DNA of 64,000 bases. Origin: Algorimicrobium echini (lineage in GTDB: Bacteria > Bacteroidota > Bacteroidia > Flavobacteriales > Flavobacteriaceae). Of the stretch, positions 35,767 to 45,671 are shown in pieces; the first letter of the stretch is position 1, and each line of letters begins with the position of its first letter. Made by a program: the position numbers and the translations under genes. The DNA is taken from positions 1-64,000 of the forward strand of contig NZ_FOVN01000008.1 of the NCBI RefSeq assembly GCF_900115185.1, written 5' to 3'. The notes below the pieces were generated by a model, which saw only the letters and a program-made list of their open reading frames with translations, did no database searches and was not told where the DNA came from.

Positions 35767-36045
35767 ATGTCAAGATCATTAAAAAAAGGACCTTACGTTC
35801 ATTATAAATTAGAAAAGAAAGTGGCTTCCAATGTGGAGGGTAACAAAAAAACGGTAATCAAGACATGGTCTAGAGCCTCTATGATTACACCAGATTTTGT
35901 TGGTCAAACTATTGCAGTACATAACGGACGTCAGTTTGTTCCTGTTTATGTAACTGAAAACATGGTAGGTCATAAGTTAGGAGAATTTTCACCAACACGA
36001 TCATTTAGAGGTCATGCAGGTGCTAAAAATAAAGGTAAAAAGTAG
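35767..36045 (+). CDS. rpsS: 30S ribosomal protein S19
   Basis: The 92-residue S19 binds the 30S head with S13. Family blocks are [35 protein letters not shown] and [16 protein letters not shown]. It lies 6 bp after rplB and 6 bp before rplV. Confidence 0.98.
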   Translation: MSRSLKKGPYVHYKLEKKVASNVEGNKKTVIKTWSRASMITPDFVGQTIAVHNGRQFVPVYVTENMVGHKLGEFSPTRSFRGHAGAKNKGKK

Positions 36046-36051
36046 TAAGCT

Positions 36052-36459
36052 ATGGGAAGTCGTAAAAAACAAATGGCAGACGCTATTAAGGAAGCAAAAA
36101 AGGAAATCGCTTTTGCAAAACTTAATAACTGTCCTACATCACCGAGAAAAATGCGTTTAGTAGCTGATTTAGTAAGAGGCGAACGCGTAGAGAAAGCGCT
36201 TAATATTTTAAAATTTAGCCAAAAAGAAGCATCAGGTCGTTTAGAAACCTTGTTATTGTCTGCAATTGCAAACTGGCAAGCAAAAAACGAAGATGCTAGT
36301 ATTGAAGATGCTGAATTATTTGTTAAGGAGATCCGTGTAGATGGTGGCTCAATGTTAAAGAGATTGCGTCCAGCACCACAAGGTCGTGCACACAGAATTA
36401 GAAAACGTTCAAACCATGTAACTATCGTGGTTGGAGCAAACAATAACATACAAGCTTAA
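36052..36459 (+). CDS. rplV: 50S ribosomal protein L22
   Basis: The 135-residue L22 contributes the beta-hairpin that narrows the exit tunnel. Visible are [15 protein letters not shown] and the hairpin region [20 protein letters not shown]. It is slightly longer than the E. coli protein because of an N-terminal extension ([18 protein letters not shown]) that is common in this phylum. Confidence 0.97.
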   Translation: MGSRKKQMADAIKEAKKEIAFAKLNNCPTSPRKMRLVADLVRGERVEKALNILKFSQKEASGRLETLLLSAIANWQAKNEDASIEDAELFVKEIRVDGGSMLKRLRPAPQGRAHRIRKRSNHVTIVVGANNNIQA

Positions 36460-36465
36460 ATAGAT

Positions 36466-37185
36466 ATGGGACAAAAAACAAATCCAATCGGAAATCGCTT
36501 AGGAATTATCAGAGGATGGGAATCTAACTGGTACGGAGGAAACGATTATGGTGATAAACTTGCCGAAGACGATAAGATCAGAAAGTACGTTCATGCACGT
36601 CTATCTAAAGCTAGTGTTTCACGAGTAATTATTGAGCGTACGCTTAAACTTGTAACCGTTACTATCACAACGGCTCGTCCTGGTATCATTATTGGTAAAG
36701 GCGGTCAAGAGGTAGACAAGTTGAAAGAAGAGCTTAAAAAAATTACTGGTAAAGAAGTTCAAATAAACATATTTGAAATTAAAAGACCGGAACTTGATGC
36801 GTTTTTAGTTGCATCTAGTGTGGCTCGTCAAATAGAAAATCGTATTTCATACAGACGTGCGATTAAGATGGCCATTGCTGCAACTATGAGAATGAATGCT
36901 GAAGGAATCAAAATTCAAATTAGTGGTCGTTTAAACGGAGCTGAAATGGCACGTAGCGAGCATTACAAAGAAGGACGTATTCCTTTATCAACCTTTAGAG
37001 CCGATATTGATTATGCTTTAGTTGAAGCCCATACTACTTATGGTAGATTAGGTGTGAAAGTATGGATCATGAAAGGTGAAGTATATGGTAAAAGAGAACT
37101 TTCTCCGCTTGTAGGATTATCTAAAAAGCAAGGAAAAGGTGGACGTGGTGGAAACAGAGATTCAAAACCTCGTCGTAGAAAGTAA
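36466..37185 (+). CDS. rpsC: 30S ribosomal protein S3
   Basis: The 239-residue S3 forms the mRNA entry site. The KH domain ([20 protein letters not shown], about 64-83) and the C-terminal block [20 protein letters not shown] are visible, with a glycine/lysine/arginine-rich tail. It is 6 bp after rplV. Confidence 0.98.
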   Translation: MGQKTNPIGNRLGIIRGWESNWYGGNDYGDKLAEDDKIRKYVHARLSKASVSRVIIERTLKLVTVTITTARPGIIIGKGGQEVDKLKEELKKITGKEVQINIFEIKRPELDAFLVASSVARQIENRISYRRAIKMAIAATMRMNAEGIKIQISGRLNGAEMARSEHYKEGRIPLSTFRADIDYALVEAHTTYGRLGVKVWIMKGEVYGKRELSPLVGLSKKQGKGGRGGNRDSKPRRRK

Positions 37186-37205
37186 TCGTTTAAAGAAAAG
37201 AAAGA

Positions 37206-37625
37206 ATGTTACAGCCTAAAAGAACAAAATTTCGTAAGCAACAAAAAGGACGTATGAAAGGTAATGCCGGAAGAGGGCATTTACTATCAAGCGGAACCTT
37301 TGGTATAAAATCATTAGACACAAGCTTTGTTACAGCACGTCAAATAGAAGCAGCACGTATTGCCGCTACACGTTTCATGAAGAGAGAAGGGTCTATCTGG
37401 ATTAAAATATTTCCAGACAAGCCTATTACAAAGAAACCTCTTGAAGTACGTATGGGTAAAGGTAAAGGTGCCGTTGAATATTGGGTAGCTGTAGTTAAGC
37501 CAGGTCGTGTACTTTTTGAAGTCGGTGGTGTACCACTAGATGTTGCAAAAGAAGCATTACGATTGGCAGCACAGAAATTGCCAGTTAAAACTAAATTTAT
37601 AATTGCTAGAGATTACGAAGCATAA
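37206..37625 (+). CDS. rplP: 50S ribosomal protein L16
   Basis: The 139-residue L16 lies near the A site. Typical features are [39 protein letters not shown] and the loop [19 protein letters not shown]. It precedes rpmC by 13 bp. Confidence 0.98.
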   Translation: MLQPKRTKFRKQQKGRMKGNAGRGHLLSSGTFGIKSLDTSFVTARQIEAARIAATRFMKREGSIWIKIFPDKPITKKPLEVRMGKGKGAVEYWVAVVKPGRVLFEVGGVPLDVAKEALRLAAQKLPVKTKFIIARDYEA

Positions 37626-37638
37626 TTTATTTGATACT

Positions 37639-37830
37639 ATGAAACAATCAGAAATTAAAGAATTATCTGTAGCCGAGTTACAAGAGAAACTTGGTGAGAC
37701 AAAAAAGAGTTATTCAGAAATGAAGATGGCTCATGCAATTTCGCCTCTAGAAAATCCAATTCAGTTGCGCTCCGCAAGAAGAACCGTAGCAAGAATTGCA
37801 ACAGAATTAACAAAAAGAGAATTACAATAA
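37639..37830 (+). CDS. rpmC: 50S ribosomal protein L29
   Basis: The 63-residue L29 starts at MKQSEIKEL (37639). A longer frame from 37603 overlaps rplP and would add 12 atypical residues. Helical hairpin residues LSVAELQEKLGETKKSY and NPIQLRSARRTVARIATEL fit the family. It borders the tunnel exit next to L23. Confidence 0.96.
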   Translation: MKQSEIKELSVAELQEKLGETKKSYSEMKMAHAISPLENPIQLRSARRTVARIATELTKRELQ

Positions 37831-37842
37831 TTCTGCAGAAAG

Positions 37843-38100
37843 ATGGAAACAAGAAATTTAAGAAAAGAACGTATAGGAATTGTTACTAGTAATAAAATGC
37901 AGAAATCTATTGTAGTTTCTGAAGTTAAGAAAGTAAAGCACCCTATGTATGGAAAATTCGTGTTAAAAACAAAGAAATATGTTGCACACGATGAAACGAA
38001 CGATTGTAACATTGGAGATACTGTAAAGATCATGGAAACACGACCTATGAGTAAATCCAAATGTTGGAGATTAGTTGAAATAATTGAAAGAGCGAAGTAA
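37843..38100 (+). CDS. rpsQ: 30S ribosomal protein S17
   Basis: The 85-residue S17 is a primary 16S rRNA binder with an OB fold. Blocks [39 protein letters not shown] and [14 protein letters not shown] are typical. It is 12 bp after rpmC. Confidence 0.97.
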   Translation: METRNLRKERIGIVTSNKMQKSIVVSEVKKVKHPMYGKFVLKTKKYVAHDETNDCNIGDTVKIMETRPMSKSKCWRLVEIIERAK

Positions 38101-38102
38101 TT

Positions 38103-38471
38103 ATGTTACAGACTGAATCAAGATTAAAAGTAGCTGATAACACCGGAGCGAAAGAGGTTTTAACCATTCGTGTATTAGGTGGTACTAAAAGAAGATACGC
38201 TTCTGTAGGAGACAAAATAGTTGTTTCCGTTAAAGATGCAACACCAAATGGAAGCATTAAAAAAGGTGCTGTTTCTACTGCAGTTGTCGTACGTACTAAG
38301 AAAGAAGTAAGAAGACCAGACGGATCTTATATTAGATTTGATGACAATGCATGTGTATTATTAAACCCAACGGGTGAAATGAGAGGAACACGTGTATTTG
38401 GTCCTGTTGCTAGAGAACTTCGTGATAAACAATTCATGAAAATTGTATCATTGGCACCTGAAGTGCTTTAA
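38103..38471 (+). CDS. rplN: 50S ribosomal protein L14
   Basis: The 122-residue L14 binds 23S rRNA and contacts the 30S subunit; it is also the site of RsfS silencing. Typical are [19 protein letters not shown], the loop [19 protein letters not shown] and [15 protein letters not shown]. Its stop overlaps a possible upstream rplX start (TAATG). Confidence 0.98.
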   Translation: MLQTESRLKVADNTGAKEVLTIRVLGGTKRRYASVGDKIVVSVKDATPNGSIKKGAVSTAVVVRTKKEVRRPDGSYIRFDDNACVLLNPTGEMRGTRVFGPVARELRDKQFMKIVSLAPEVL

Positions 38472-38482
38472 TGAAAAATAAA

Positions 38483-38794
38483 ATGACAAAGCTTAAAATA
38501 AAATCAGGAGATACCGTAAAAGTGAATGCTGGAGATCATAAAGGATCAGAAGGTAAAGTATTAAAGGTATTAATAGATAAGAACAAGGCGATTGTTGAGG
38601 GTGTTAATATGGTTAAAAAGCATATGAAGCCAAGCGCACAAAGCCCTCAAGGAGGAATCGTTGAAAAAGAAGCAGCTATTCATATCTCTAACCTGTCCTT
38701 ATTAACCGCTAAAGGTGAAGAGACACGTGTTGGATATAGAATGGAAGGCGATAAAAAAGTGAGATTTTCTAAAAAATCAAATGAAGTAATATAG
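38483..38794 (+). CDS. rplX: 50S ribosomal protein L24
   Basis: L24 initiates 50S assembly. I choose ATG 38483 ([14 protein letters not shown], 103 residues), the usual family start. An ATG at 38471 coupled to the rplN stop would add MKNK. The KOW motif [20 protein letters not shown] and the block [20 protein letters not shown] are present. Confidence 0.95.
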   Translation: MTKLKIKSGDTVKVNAGDHKGSEGKVLKVLIDKNKAIVEGVNMVKKHMKPSAQSPQGGIVEKEAAIHISNLSLLTAKGEETRVGYRMEGDKKVRFSKKSNEVI

Positions 38795-38796
38795 TT

Positions 38797-39348
38797 ATGG
38801 GATATACACCGAGACTTAAAGAAGAGTATAACAGCAGAGTAATTGCAGCTCTTAAGGATGAATTTGGTTATAACAATGTTATGCAAGTACCTAAACTACA
38901 AAAGATAGTTTTATCTAAAGGTGTAGGTGCAGCAGTTGCAGACAAAAAGTTAATTGACCACGCAGTGGAAGAATTAACGACTATAACAGGACAACGTGCT
39001 ATAGCAACAATCTCTAAAAAGGATGTTGCTTCATTTAAATTACGTAAAGGAATGCCTATTGGCGCAAAAGTAACATTACGTGGTGAAAAAATGTATGAAT
39101 TTTTAGATCGTTTAGTAACTTCAGCTTTACCACGAGTAAGAGACTTTAATGGTGTTAAAGCAACTGGTTTTGACGGTAGAGGTAACTACAATTTAGGTAT
39201 TACTGAACAAATTATCTTTCCAGAAATTGACATTGATAAAGTGAATAAAATTTCAGGTATGGATATTACATTTGTTACTACCGCTGATACGGATAAAGAA
39301 GCAAAATCACTATTAACCGAATTAGGATTACCTTTTCAAAAAAATTAA
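38797..39348 (+). CDS. rplE: 50S ribosomal protein L5
   Basis: The 183-residue L5 binds 5S rRNA and contacts P-site tRNA. Family blocks are [34 protein letters not shown] and [20 protein letters not shown]. It starts 2 bases after rplX and precedes rpsN by 3 bases. Confidence 0.98.
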   Translation: MGYTPRLKEEYNSRVIAALKDEFGYNNVMQVPKLQKIVLSKGVGAAVADKKLIDHAVEELTTITGQRAIATISKKDVASFKLRKGMPIGAKVTLRGEKMYEFLDRLVTSALPRVRDFNGVKATGFDGRGNYNLGITEQIIFPEIDIDKVNKISGMDITFVTTADTDKEAKSLLTELGLPFQKN

Positions 39349-39351
39349 GAT

Positions 39352-39621
39352 ATGGCTAAAGAATCAATGAAAGCCCGTGAGGTAAAAAGAGCAAAAACAG
39401 TAGCTAAATATGCTGAAAAGCGCAAAGCTTTAAAAGAAGCTGGCGATTATGAAGCATTACAAAAGTTACCTAAAAATGCTTCTCCTGTACGTCAACATAA
39501 CCGTTGTAAACTTACAGGAAGACCTAAAGGTTATATGAGAACATTTGGTATTTCTCGTGTAATGTTTAGAGAAATGGCTAACCAAGGTTTAATACCAGGT
39601 GTTAGAAAAGCAAGTTGGTAA
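39352..39621 (+). CDS. rpsN: 30S ribosomal protein S14 (zinc-independent form)
   Basis: The 89-residue S14 is the long form without the zinc-binding CxxC pairs; the central region reads [20 protein letters not shown]. It therefore needs no zinc. A 75-bp gap with a strong hairpin follows before rpsH, unlike the tight spacing elsewhere in this cluster. Confidence 0.97.
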   Translation: MAKESMKAREVKRAKTVAKYAEKRKALKEAGDYEALQKLPKNASPVRQHNRCKLTGRPKGYMRTFGISRVMFREMANQGLIPGVRKASW

Positions 39622-39696
39622 AAAATATTAATTGGTTTCAGGTTTAATCTTTTAACACGAACAAAGATTGAAAACCGTTACCGCAAATTTATAATT
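39622..39696 (+). promoter_or_regulatory. Hairpin-containing gap before rpsH
   Basis: The stem GGTTTAATCTTT (39641-39652) pairs with AAAGATT, a GA bulge and AAACC (39663-39676) around a 10-base loop. In E. coli S8 represses the spc operon through a bulged stem near rplE that mimics its 16S site. A bulged stem just before the S8 gene could play a similar role here, but the S8 consensus has not been matched. Confidence 0.4.
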
Positions 39697-40095
39697 ATGA
39701 CTACAGATCCAATCGCGGATTATTTAACACGAATTAGAAATGCTGTGAGTGCAAACCACAGAGTTGTAGAGATACCAGCTTCTAATTTAAAGAAAGAAAT
39801 CACTAAAATATTATTCGATCAAGGATATATTTTAAGTTACAAGTTTGAAGATTCAGCTGTACAAGGAACTATTAAAATAGCCCTTAAGTACAATAAAGAA
39901 ACTAAAGAACCAGTAATTAAGAAGATTCAAAGAATAAGTAAACCAGGTTTACGTAAGTACGCAAGTTCAAAAGAACTTCCTAGAATTCTTAATGGTCTTG
40001 GTATTGCTATTGTTTCAACATCACATGGTGTTATGACAGGCAAACAAGCACAAAGAGAAAATGTAGGAGGTGAAGTACTTTGTTACGTTTACTAA
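39697..40095 (+). CDS. rpsH: 30S ribosomal protein S8
   Basis: The 132-residue S8 is a primary binder of the 16S central domain. N-terminal MTTDPIADYLTRIRNAVSAN and the C-terminal block ISTSHGVMTGKQAQRENVGG (with VSTSHGVM here) match the family. It is followed by rplF after 19 bp. Confidence 0.98.
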   Translation: MTTDPIADYLTRIRNAVSANHRVVEIPASNLKKEITKILFDQGYILSYKFEDSAVQGTIKIALKYNKETKEPVIKKIQRISKPGLRKYASSKELPRILNGLGIAIVSTSHGVMTGKQAQRENVGGEVLCYVY

Positions 40096-40114
40096 TTAAA
40101 AAAGACTATAGAGC

Positions 40115-40657
40115 ATGTCAAGAATAGGTAATAACCCAGTAGTAATTCCAGCAGGAGTTACAGTTGAAATCAACGATAACGTGGTTACAGTAAAAGGAAA
40201 ATTAGGTGAATTATCACAAGATTTTTCTGCGGTAACTATGAAGGTTGAAGAAGGAAATGTTATAGTTGAGCGTTCTTCTGAAAAGAAAGAAGAAAAAGCA
40301 AAACATGGTCTTTATAGAGCACTTGTCAATAATATGATTGAAGGTGTATCTAAAGGATGGACAAAACAATTAGAGTTAGTTGGTGTTGGATATAGAGCAA
40401 GTAATCAAGGACAAAAACTAGATTTAGCTTTAGGTTTTTCTCATAATATTGTAATAGATGTTGCTAAAGAAGTAATAGTTGAAACAGTATCAGACAAAGG
40501 AAAAAATCCAATTATTAAATTAACCTCTCATGATAAACAACTTGTTGGTCAAGTAGCTGCTAAAATTCGTGGCTTTAGACCACCTGAGCCTTACAAAGGA
40601 AAAGGTGTGAAGTTTGTTGGCGAAGAATTAAGAAGAAAAGCAGGTAAATCAGCTTAA
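40115..40657 (+). CDS. rplF: 50S ribosomal protein L6
   Basis: The 180-residue L6 lies near the factor-binding site. Two repeats are seen, with the C-terminal signature FRPPEPYKGKGVKFVGEELR. It is an ordinary member of the spc cluster, 10 bp before rplR. Confidence 0.98.
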   Translation: MSRIGNNPVVIPAGVTVEINDNVVTVKGKLGELSQDFSAVTMKVEEGNVIVERSSEKKEEKAKHGLYRALVNNMIEGVSKGWTKQLELVGVGYRASNQGQKLDLALGFSHNIVIDVAKEVIVETVSDKGKNPIIKLTSHDKQLVGQVAAKIRGFRPPEPYKGKGVKFVGEELRRKAGKSA

Positions 40658-40667
40658 TAAGTAAGTT

Positions 40668-41024
40668 ATGGCATTAACAAAGAACGAAAGACGATTAAGA
40701 ATAAAAAGCAGAGTTCGTAAAGTAGTTTCTGGAACAGAAGCTAGACCAAGATTATCTGTTTTTAGAAGCAATAAAGAAATTTATGCACAAGTTGTAGATG
40801 ACGTTACTGGTAAAACTATCAGTGCAGCATCTTCAAGAGATAAAGACATTAGTTCTGCAAAAGGTACAAAATCAGAAGTTGCTACATTAGTAGGGAAGTC
40901 TGTTGCTGAAAAAGCCCTTAAAGCAGGTGTAGATACTATTTCTTTTGATAGAGGTGGCTATTTATATCACGGAAGAGTAAAATCATTAGCAGAAGGTGCT
41001 AGAGAAGCAGGACTTAAATTTTAA
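40668..41024 (+). CDS. rplR: 50S ribosomal protein L18
   Basis: The 118-residue L18 binds 5S rRNA with L5. The basic N-terminus ([16 protein letters not shown]), [20 protein letters not shown] and [20 protein letters not shown] are typical. It precedes rpsE by 6 bp. Confidence 0.98.
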   Translation: MALTKNERRLRIKSRVRKVVSGTEARPRLSVFRSNKEIYAQVVDDVTGKTISAASSRDKDISSAKGTKSEVATLVGKSVAEKALKAGVDTISFDRGGYLYHGRVKSLAEGAREAGLKF

Positions 41025-41030
41025 GAAATT

Positions 41031-41555
41031 ATGTATCAAAAATACAAAAGCGCAGAGCTAGTAAAGCCAAGTGGATTAGATCTTAAAGATCGTTTAGTTG
41101 GAGTACAAAGGGTTACAAAAGTAACAAAAGGTGGTAGAGCATTCGGATTTTCAGCAATAGTTGTTGTTGGAGATGAAGCTGGAGTTGTCGGTCATGGTTT
41201 AGGTAAATCTAAAGATGTGGCTAGTGCAATTGCAAAAGCAATCGAAGACGCTAAAAAGAATTTAGTACGTATTCCTATAGTTAAAGGAACATTACCACAT
41301 GAACAAAAAGGTAAGTTTGGTGGAGCACGAGTAAACATTATTCCTGCAGCTCCTGGTACAGGAGTTATTGCTGGTGGAGCTGTAAGAACGGTTCTTGAAG
41401 CAGTTGGAGTTCATGATGTTTTATCAAAATCTCAAGGTTCATCTAACCCACACAACGTTGTAAAAGCAACTTTTGATGCTTTATTACAATTACGGGATGC
41501 AAGAACAATTGCTCAAGATAGAGGTATTTCTCTTGAAAAAGTATTTAAAGGATAA
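41031..41555 (+). CDS. rpsE: 30S ribosomal protein S5
   Basis: The 174-residue S5 shapes decoding fidelity and the mRNA entry tunnel. The double-stranded-RNA-binding-like block [20 protein letters not shown] and the C-terminal [19 protein letters not shown] with [16 protein letters not shown] are intact. Confidence 0.98.
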   Translation: MYQKYKSAELVKPSGLDLKDRLVGVQRVTKVTKGGRAFGFSAIVVVGDEAGVVGHGLGKSKDVASAIAKAIEDAKKNLVRIPIVKGTLPHEQKGKFGGARVNIIPAAPGTGVIAGGAVRTVLEAVGVHDVLSKSQGSSNPHNVVKATFDALLQLRDARTIAQDRGISLEKVFKG

Positions 41556-41560
41556 GAACG

Positions 41561-41743
41561 ATGGCAAAGATAAAAGTAACAAAAGTTAAAAGCGCAATCA
41601 ATCGTACATTAAGACAAAAAAGAACTTTAGAAGCTCTTGGTCTTAAAAAAATTGGTCAAGTTGTAGAGCACGATGCCTCACCAAATATCCTTGGTATGGT
41701 AGCTAAAGTTTCACATTTAGTTTCTGTTGAAGAAACAAAATAA
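41561..41743 (+). CDS. rpmD: 50S ribosomal protein L30
   Basis: The 60-residue L30 has the typical start MAKIKVTKVKSAINRT and core LEALGLKKIGQVVEHDASPN. It lies between rpsE and rplO with gaps of 5 and 12 bp. Confidence 0.97.
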   Translation: MAKIKVTKVKSAINRTLRQKRTLEALGLKKIGQVVEHDASPNILGMVAKVSHLVSVEETK

Positions 41744-41755
41744 TAATACTGAAAA

Positions 41756-42208
41756 ATGGATTTAAGTAATTTAAAACCTGCAGAAGGTTCAGTTAAAGGT
41801 CAAGGAAAAAGAATAGGTAGAGGACAAGGTTCTGGTAAAGGTGGTACGGCAACTCGTGGACACAAAGGAGCAAAATCTCGTTCTGGTTATTCTAAAAAGA
41901 TAGGTTTTGAAGGTGGTCAAATGCCACTTCAAAGACGTGTTCCTAAATTTGGCTTTACAAATATCAATCGTATAGAACATCAAGGTGTAAACCTAGATAC
42001 ACTTCAACAATTGGTTGACGATAAGAAAATTAAAGATACAGTAGATTTTGAAACTCTAATGTCTTTAGGTCTCGTTAACAAGAATGATCTTGTTAAAATT
42101 ATGGGTCGTGGAGAATTAAAAGCCAAATTAAAAGTATCTGCACATAAGTTTACCGCTTCAGCAAAAGCTGCTATAGAAGCTGCAGGAGGTGAAGTAGTAA
42201 CTTTATAA
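41756..42208 (+). CDS. rplO: 50S ribosomal protein L15
   Basis: The 150-residue L15 organises late 50S assembly. The glycine-rich N-terminus (RIGRGQGSGKGGTATRGHKG) and GFEGGQMPLQRRVPKFGF are characteristic, as is the C-terminal KFTASAKAAIEAAGG. It is followed 14 bp later by secY. Confidence 0.98.
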   Translation: MDLSNLKPAEGSVKGQGKRIGRGQGSGKGGTATRGHKGAKSRSGYSKKIGFEGGQMPLQRRVPKFGFTNINRIEHQGVNLDTLQQLVDDKKIKDTVDFETLMSLGLVNKNDLVKIMGRGELKAKLKVSAHKFTASAKAAIEAAGGEVVTL

Positions 42209-42222
42209 TCTAATTTAAGCGC

Positions 42223-43569
42223 ATGAAATTTATTGAGACATTAAAAAATGTTTGGAAAATAGAAGAATTAAGAAACAGAATTGTTGTTACATTAGGTCTT
42301 TTATTAGTTTATCGTTTTGGTGCACAGGTAGTTTTACCTGGTATTGATGCGGCGCAATTAGAAGGTTTACAAGGTAGTACTGAAGACGGTTTATTAGGTT
42401 TATTAAATGCTTTTACAGGAGGTGCGTTTGCAAATGCTTCTGTTTTTGCATTGGGTATTATGCCTTATATCTCTGCTTCCATTGTAGTTCAATTAATGGG
42501 AATAGCTATTCCTTATTTACAAAAACTACAAAAAGAAGGTGCTAGTGGGCAAAAGAAAATTAATCAAATAACACGCTGGTTAACCATAGCTATTTGTTTG
42601 GTTCAAGCACCTGGCTATTTAGCAAGTTTACCTGCTTTAGGAATACCTCAATCGGCATTCTTATTAGGGCAAGGAGGTTTGTTTTATTTCTCATCAGTTG
42701 TCATTTTAGTAACAGGCTGTATCTTCGCGATGTGGTTAGGTGAGAAAATTACAGATAAAGGTATTGGTAACGGTATTTCTTTATTAATTATGGTGGGTAT
42801 TATTGCAACACTACCTAAAAACTTCCTACTTAATGCATCCTCTAGGTTGGAATCAAACAGTGTAATGCTGATTCTTTTTGAATTAGTAATCTGGTTGTTA
42901 ATTATTTTAGCCTCTATCATGTTAGTTATGGGTGTTAGAAAAATAGCCGTACAATATGCAAGACGAACCGCTTCTGGTGGTTATGAGAAAAATGTATTTG
43001 GATCTAGACAATACATTCCCTTAAAGCTTAATGCTTCTGGAGTAATGCCAATCATCTTTGCACAAGCTATTATGTTTGTTCCAAGTTTAATTGGAGGGTC
43101 CTCATTTTTAAAAGATACCGCAACAGGTCAATGGATGGCAACAAATTTTCAGGACATATTTGGTTTCTGGTATAATTTAGTGTTTGCGTTATTAATTATA
43201 GTATTTACATATTTTTATACAGCAATTACGGTTCCTACTAACAAAATGGCAGATGACCTTAAGCGTAGTGGTGGATTTATTCCAGGTATTCGTCCAGGAA
43301 CAGAAACATCGGAATATTTAGATAAAATTATGTCTCAAATTACATTGCCTGGTTCTATATTTTTAGCACTTATTGCTGTGTTCCCAGCTATTATTGTTAA
43401 ACTTATGAGTGTACAATCAGGGTGGGCATTATTTTTCGGTGGAACATCCTTACTAATTATGGTAGGAGTTGCAATCGATACAATGCAACAAGTAAATTCA
43501 TATTTGTTAAACAGACATTATGATGGCTTGATGAAAACAGGTAAAAATAGAAAAGCAGTAGCTCAATAA
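42223..43569 (+). CDS. secY: Protein translocase subunit SecY
   Basis: The 448-residue SecY forms the ten-helix channel of the Sec translocon. Features are the N-terminal amphipathic part ([20 protein letters not shown]), plug region [53 protein letters not shown] and the cytoplasmic loop [15 protein letters not shown]. Its place at the end of spc is conserved. It exports the many signal-peptide proteins in this window. Confidence 0.98.
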   Translation: MKFIETLKNVWKIEELRNRIVVTLGLLLVYRFGAQVVLPGIDAAQLEGLQGSTEDGLLGLLNAFTGGAFANASVFALGIMPYISASIVVQLMGIAIPYLQKLQKEGASGQKKINQITRWLTIAICLVQAPGYLASLPALGIPQSAFLLGQGGLFYFSSVVILVTGCIFAMWLGEKITDKGIGNGISLLIMVGIIATLPKNFLLNASSRLESNSVMLILFELVIWLLIILASIMLVMGVRKIAVQYARRTASGGYEKNVFGSRQYIPLKLNASGVMPIIFAQAIMFVPSLIGGSSFLKDTATGQWMATNFQDIFGFWYNLVFALLIIVFTYFYTAITVPTNKMADDLKRSGGFIPGIRPGTETSEYLDKIMSQITLPGSIFLALIAVFPAIIVKLMSVQSGWALFFGGTSLLIMVGVAIDTMQQVNSYLLNRHYDGLMKTGKNRKAVAQ

Positions 43570-43576
43570 TTATACC

Positions 43577-43792
43577 ATGGCAAAACAAGCAGCAATTGAA
43601 CAAGACGGAACAATCATTGAAGCATTATCTAATGCCATGTTTCGTGTTGAATTAGAAAACGGTCACATCGTGACAGCACATATCTCAGGTAAAATGCGTA
43701 TGCACTACATTAAGTTGCTACCTGGAGATAAAGTGAAATTAGAAATGAGTCCTTACGATTTAACGAAGGCTCGAATAACTTATAGATACTAA
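43577..43792 (+). CDS. infA: Translation initiation factor IF-1
   Basis: The 71-residue S1-like OB-fold protein binds the 30S A site during initiation. [40 protein letters not shown] and [20 protein letters not shown] are the family blocks. It is 7 bp after secY, as in many bacteria. Confidence 0.98.
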   Translation: MAKQAAIEQDGTIIEALSNAMFRVELENGHIVTAHISGKMRMHYIKLLPGDKVKLEMSPYDLTKARITYRY

Positions 43793-43811
43793 TCTAATAA
43801 TAAAGGAACAG

Positions 43812-43928
43812 ATGAAAGTAAGAGCATCAGTTAAAAAGAGAAGTGCAGACTGTAAAATCGTCCGCAGAAAGGGTAGACTTTACGTGATTAACAAAAAGAA
43901 TCCTAGATTCAAACAAAGACAAGGATAA
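43812..43928 (+). CDS. rpmJ: 50S ribosomal protein L36
   Basis: This very short gene encodes 38 residues ([20 protein letters not shown], ending NPRFKQRQG). Only one of the zinc-ligand cysteines (Cys14) is visible and the second CxxC half is absent, so this is the zinc-independent (C-minus) type. It starts 19 bp after infA and ends 2 bases before rpsM. Confidence 0.96.
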   Translation: MKVRASVKKRSADCKIVRRKGRLYVINKKNPRFKQRQG

Positions 43929-43930
43929 TT

Positions 43931-44305
43931 ATGGCAAGAATTGCAGGTGTAGACATACCAAAAAACAAAAGAGGTGTTATCTCGCTTACGTATATCTATG
44001 GAATAGGTAGAAGTAGAGCAAAAGAAATTTTAGCACAAGCTAAAGTTGAAGAAAGTACTAAAGTTCAAGATTGGACAGATGACGAAATAGGAAATATTCG
44101 TGAAGCTGTTGGATCATTCACTATTGAAGGTGAATTGCGTTCTGAAACACAATTAAACATTAAGCGATTAATGGATATTGGATGTTACAGAGGTATTCGT
44201 CATAGAGCTGGACTACCATTACGTGGTCAACGTACTAAAAACAACTCTAGAACAAGAAAAGGTAGAAGAAAAACTGTTGCTAACAAAAAAATGGCAACTA
44301 AATAA
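43931..44305 (+). CDS. rpsM: 30S ribosomal protein S13
   Basis: The 124-residue S13 makes the intersubunit bridge B1 and contacts P-site t[39 protein letters not shown] and the C-terminal [19 protein letters not shown] are typical. It is followed by a 106-bp non-coding gap before rpsK. Confidence 0.98.
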   Translation: MARIAGVDIPKNKRGVISLTYIYGIGRSRAKEILAQAKVEESTKVQDWTDDEIGNIREAVGSFTIEGELRSETQLNIKRLMDIGCYRGIRHRAGLPLRGQRTKNNSRTRKGRRKTVANKKMATK

Positions 44306-44314
44306 TAAATAGAC

Positions 44315-44404
44315 ATTAGTCATTAGAGTTTAGCCGTTAGATGAATCTGTTTGAAATAGCAATGTTTAGGATTCTAACAACTAAAAACTAACAACTAGAA
44401 ACTA
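44315..44404. repeat. TTAG-type mini-repeat with complementary arms between rpsM and rpsK
   Basis: The left part holds repeated TTAG/TTAGAG units (ATTAGTCATTAGAGTTTAGC, then CGTTAG) and the right part the complementary CTAACAACTAAAAACTAACA run with repeated AACTA. Together they form a long imperfect hairpin around a 33-base loop. Similar CTAAA/TTAG intergenic tracts occur in other Flavobacteriia as I recall. It has no frame and no clear promoter. Confidence 0.5.
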
Positions 44405-44411
44405 TAATCAT

Positions 44412-44795
44412 ATGGCAAAGTCAAGTACAAAAAAACGTAAAGTAATCGTAGACGCAGTTGGTGAAGCTCACATAACGGCTTCATTTAACAATATCATTGT
44501 ATCTCTTACCAACAAAAAAGGCGATGTAATTTCATGGTCATCAGCTGGTAAAATGGGATTCCGTGGATCTAAAAAGAACACACCATATGCTGCGCAATTA
44601 GCTGCTGAAGACGCTGCTGCTGTAGCAACAGAAGCTGGCTTAAAGAAAGTGAAAGTGTATGTTAAAGGTCCAGGTAATGGTAGAGAATCTGCTATTAGAT
44701 CAATTCATAACGCAGGTATAGAAGTAACAGAAATTATAGACGTTACGCCATTACCGCATAATGGATGTCGTCCTCCTAAAAGAAGACGCGTATAA
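44412..44795 (+). CDS. rpsK: 30S ribosomal protein S11
   Basis: The 127-residue S11 lies on the 30S platform near the E site. [40 protein letters not shown] and the C-terminal [18 protein letters not shown] are the expected signatures. It is followed by a large hairpin and a new promoter before rpsD. Confidence 0.98.
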   Translation: MAKSSTKKRKVIVDAVGEAHITASFNNIIVSLTNKKGDVISWSSAGKMGFRGSKKNTPYAAQLAAEDAAAVATEAGLKKVKVYVKGPGNGRESAIRSIHNAGIEVTEIIDVTPLPHNGCRPPKRRRV

Positions 44796-44814
44796 TTTAC
44801 AGATAGTATATTAT

Positions 44815-44848
44815 TTGACATCAACTATATTTTTATAGTTGATGTCAA
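44815..44848 (+). terminator. Perfect 15-bp hairpin between rpsK and rpsD
   Basis: TTGACATCAACTATA (44815-44829) and TATAGTTGATGTCAA (44834-44848) pair perfectly around a TTTT loop. No run of T follows, so it may be an RNA-end stabiliser, an inefficient terminator or an attenuator. Its right arm overlaps the -33 region of the promoter that follows. Confidence 0.6.
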
Positions 44849-44866
44849 TATTTATATGTAAATTTG
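44839..44866 (+). promoter_or_regulatory. Internal promoter for rpsD-rpoA-rplQ
   Basis: TTG (44839-44841), a 17-bp spacer and TAAATTTG (44859-44866, exact TAnnTTTG). The start site would leave a leader of about 100 bases before rpsD. Such a leader could carry an S4-binding autoregulatory site, since S4 represses alpha operons in other phyla, but no structure is demonstrated. Confidence 0.65.
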
Positions 44867-44972
44867 CAAACTGAAAAAAATAAATTTTAACAAGTATCAA
44901 CGAGAGACTAACGGTTATCGAAGGATAAGATTAAGACCTTAATTCATAATCACTCTCATAACAAATTTAATT

Positions 44973-45578
44973 ATGGCAAGATATACTGGTCCTAAAACAA
45001 AAATAGCTCGTAAGTTTGGCGAAGCTATCTTCGGAGAAGATAAATCTTTTGAAAAAAGAAATTACCCTCCAGGTCAACACGGAGCTAATAAGCGTCGTGG
45101 AAAAAAATCTGAATACGCAATCCAATTAATGGAGAAGCAAAAAGCAAAATACACCTATGGTATTTTAGAAAAGCAATTCAGAAATATGTTTAAGAAAGCA
45201 ACAGCAGCTCCTGGAATTACAGGTGAGGTGTTGTTACAATTATGTGAATCACGTCTAGATAACGTTGTTTTCAGAATGGGAATTTCTCCTTCTAGAAGTG
45301 GTGCTAGACAATTAGTGTCTCACAGACATATTACGGTTAACGGTGAAATAGTAAACATTCCATCTTACCAACTTAAAGCTGGTGATGTTGTTGCTGTTAG
45401 AGAAAAATCAAAATCACTTGAAGCCATCACTAACTCATTAGCAAATTCAAGTAACGTTTACGAATGGATTACTTGGAATAATTCTACATCAGAAGGAACG
45501 TATGTATCGGTTCCTGCAAGAATTCAAATTCCAGAAAATATCAACGAGCAATTCATCGTCGAACTATATTCTAAATAA
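44973..45578 (+). CDS. rpsD: 30S ribosomal protein S4
   Basis: The 201-residue S4 initiates 30S assembly and often represses its own operon. The N-terminal [40 protein letters not shown] and the S4 RNA-binding domain [20 protein letters not shown] are present. No zinc-binding cysteine cluster is seen at the N-terminus. A 93-bp gap separates it from rpoA. Confidence 0.98.
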   Translation: MARYTGPKTKIARKFGEAIFGEDKSFEKRNYPPGQHGANKRRGKKSEYAIQLMEKQKAKYTYGILEKQFRNMFKKATAAPGITGEVLLQLCESRLDNVVFRMGISPSRSGARQLVSHRHITVNGEIVNIPSYQLKAGDVVAVREKSKSLEAITNSLANSSNVYEWITWNNSTSEGTYVSVPARIQIPENINEQFIVELYSK

Positions 45579-45671
45579 TAATTAACATATTGGTATTTAG
45601 CCAAAGGATTTATTAGTCTTCTTCATACTTTTAAATCGCGCAACTGAATAACAATTAAAACGAAGAACAAT

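Noticed and set aside
36012-36449. Long antisense frame of 145 codons over rplV
   Set aside because: It is the reverse-strand shadow of a conserved ribosomal gene and has no recognisable protein features.
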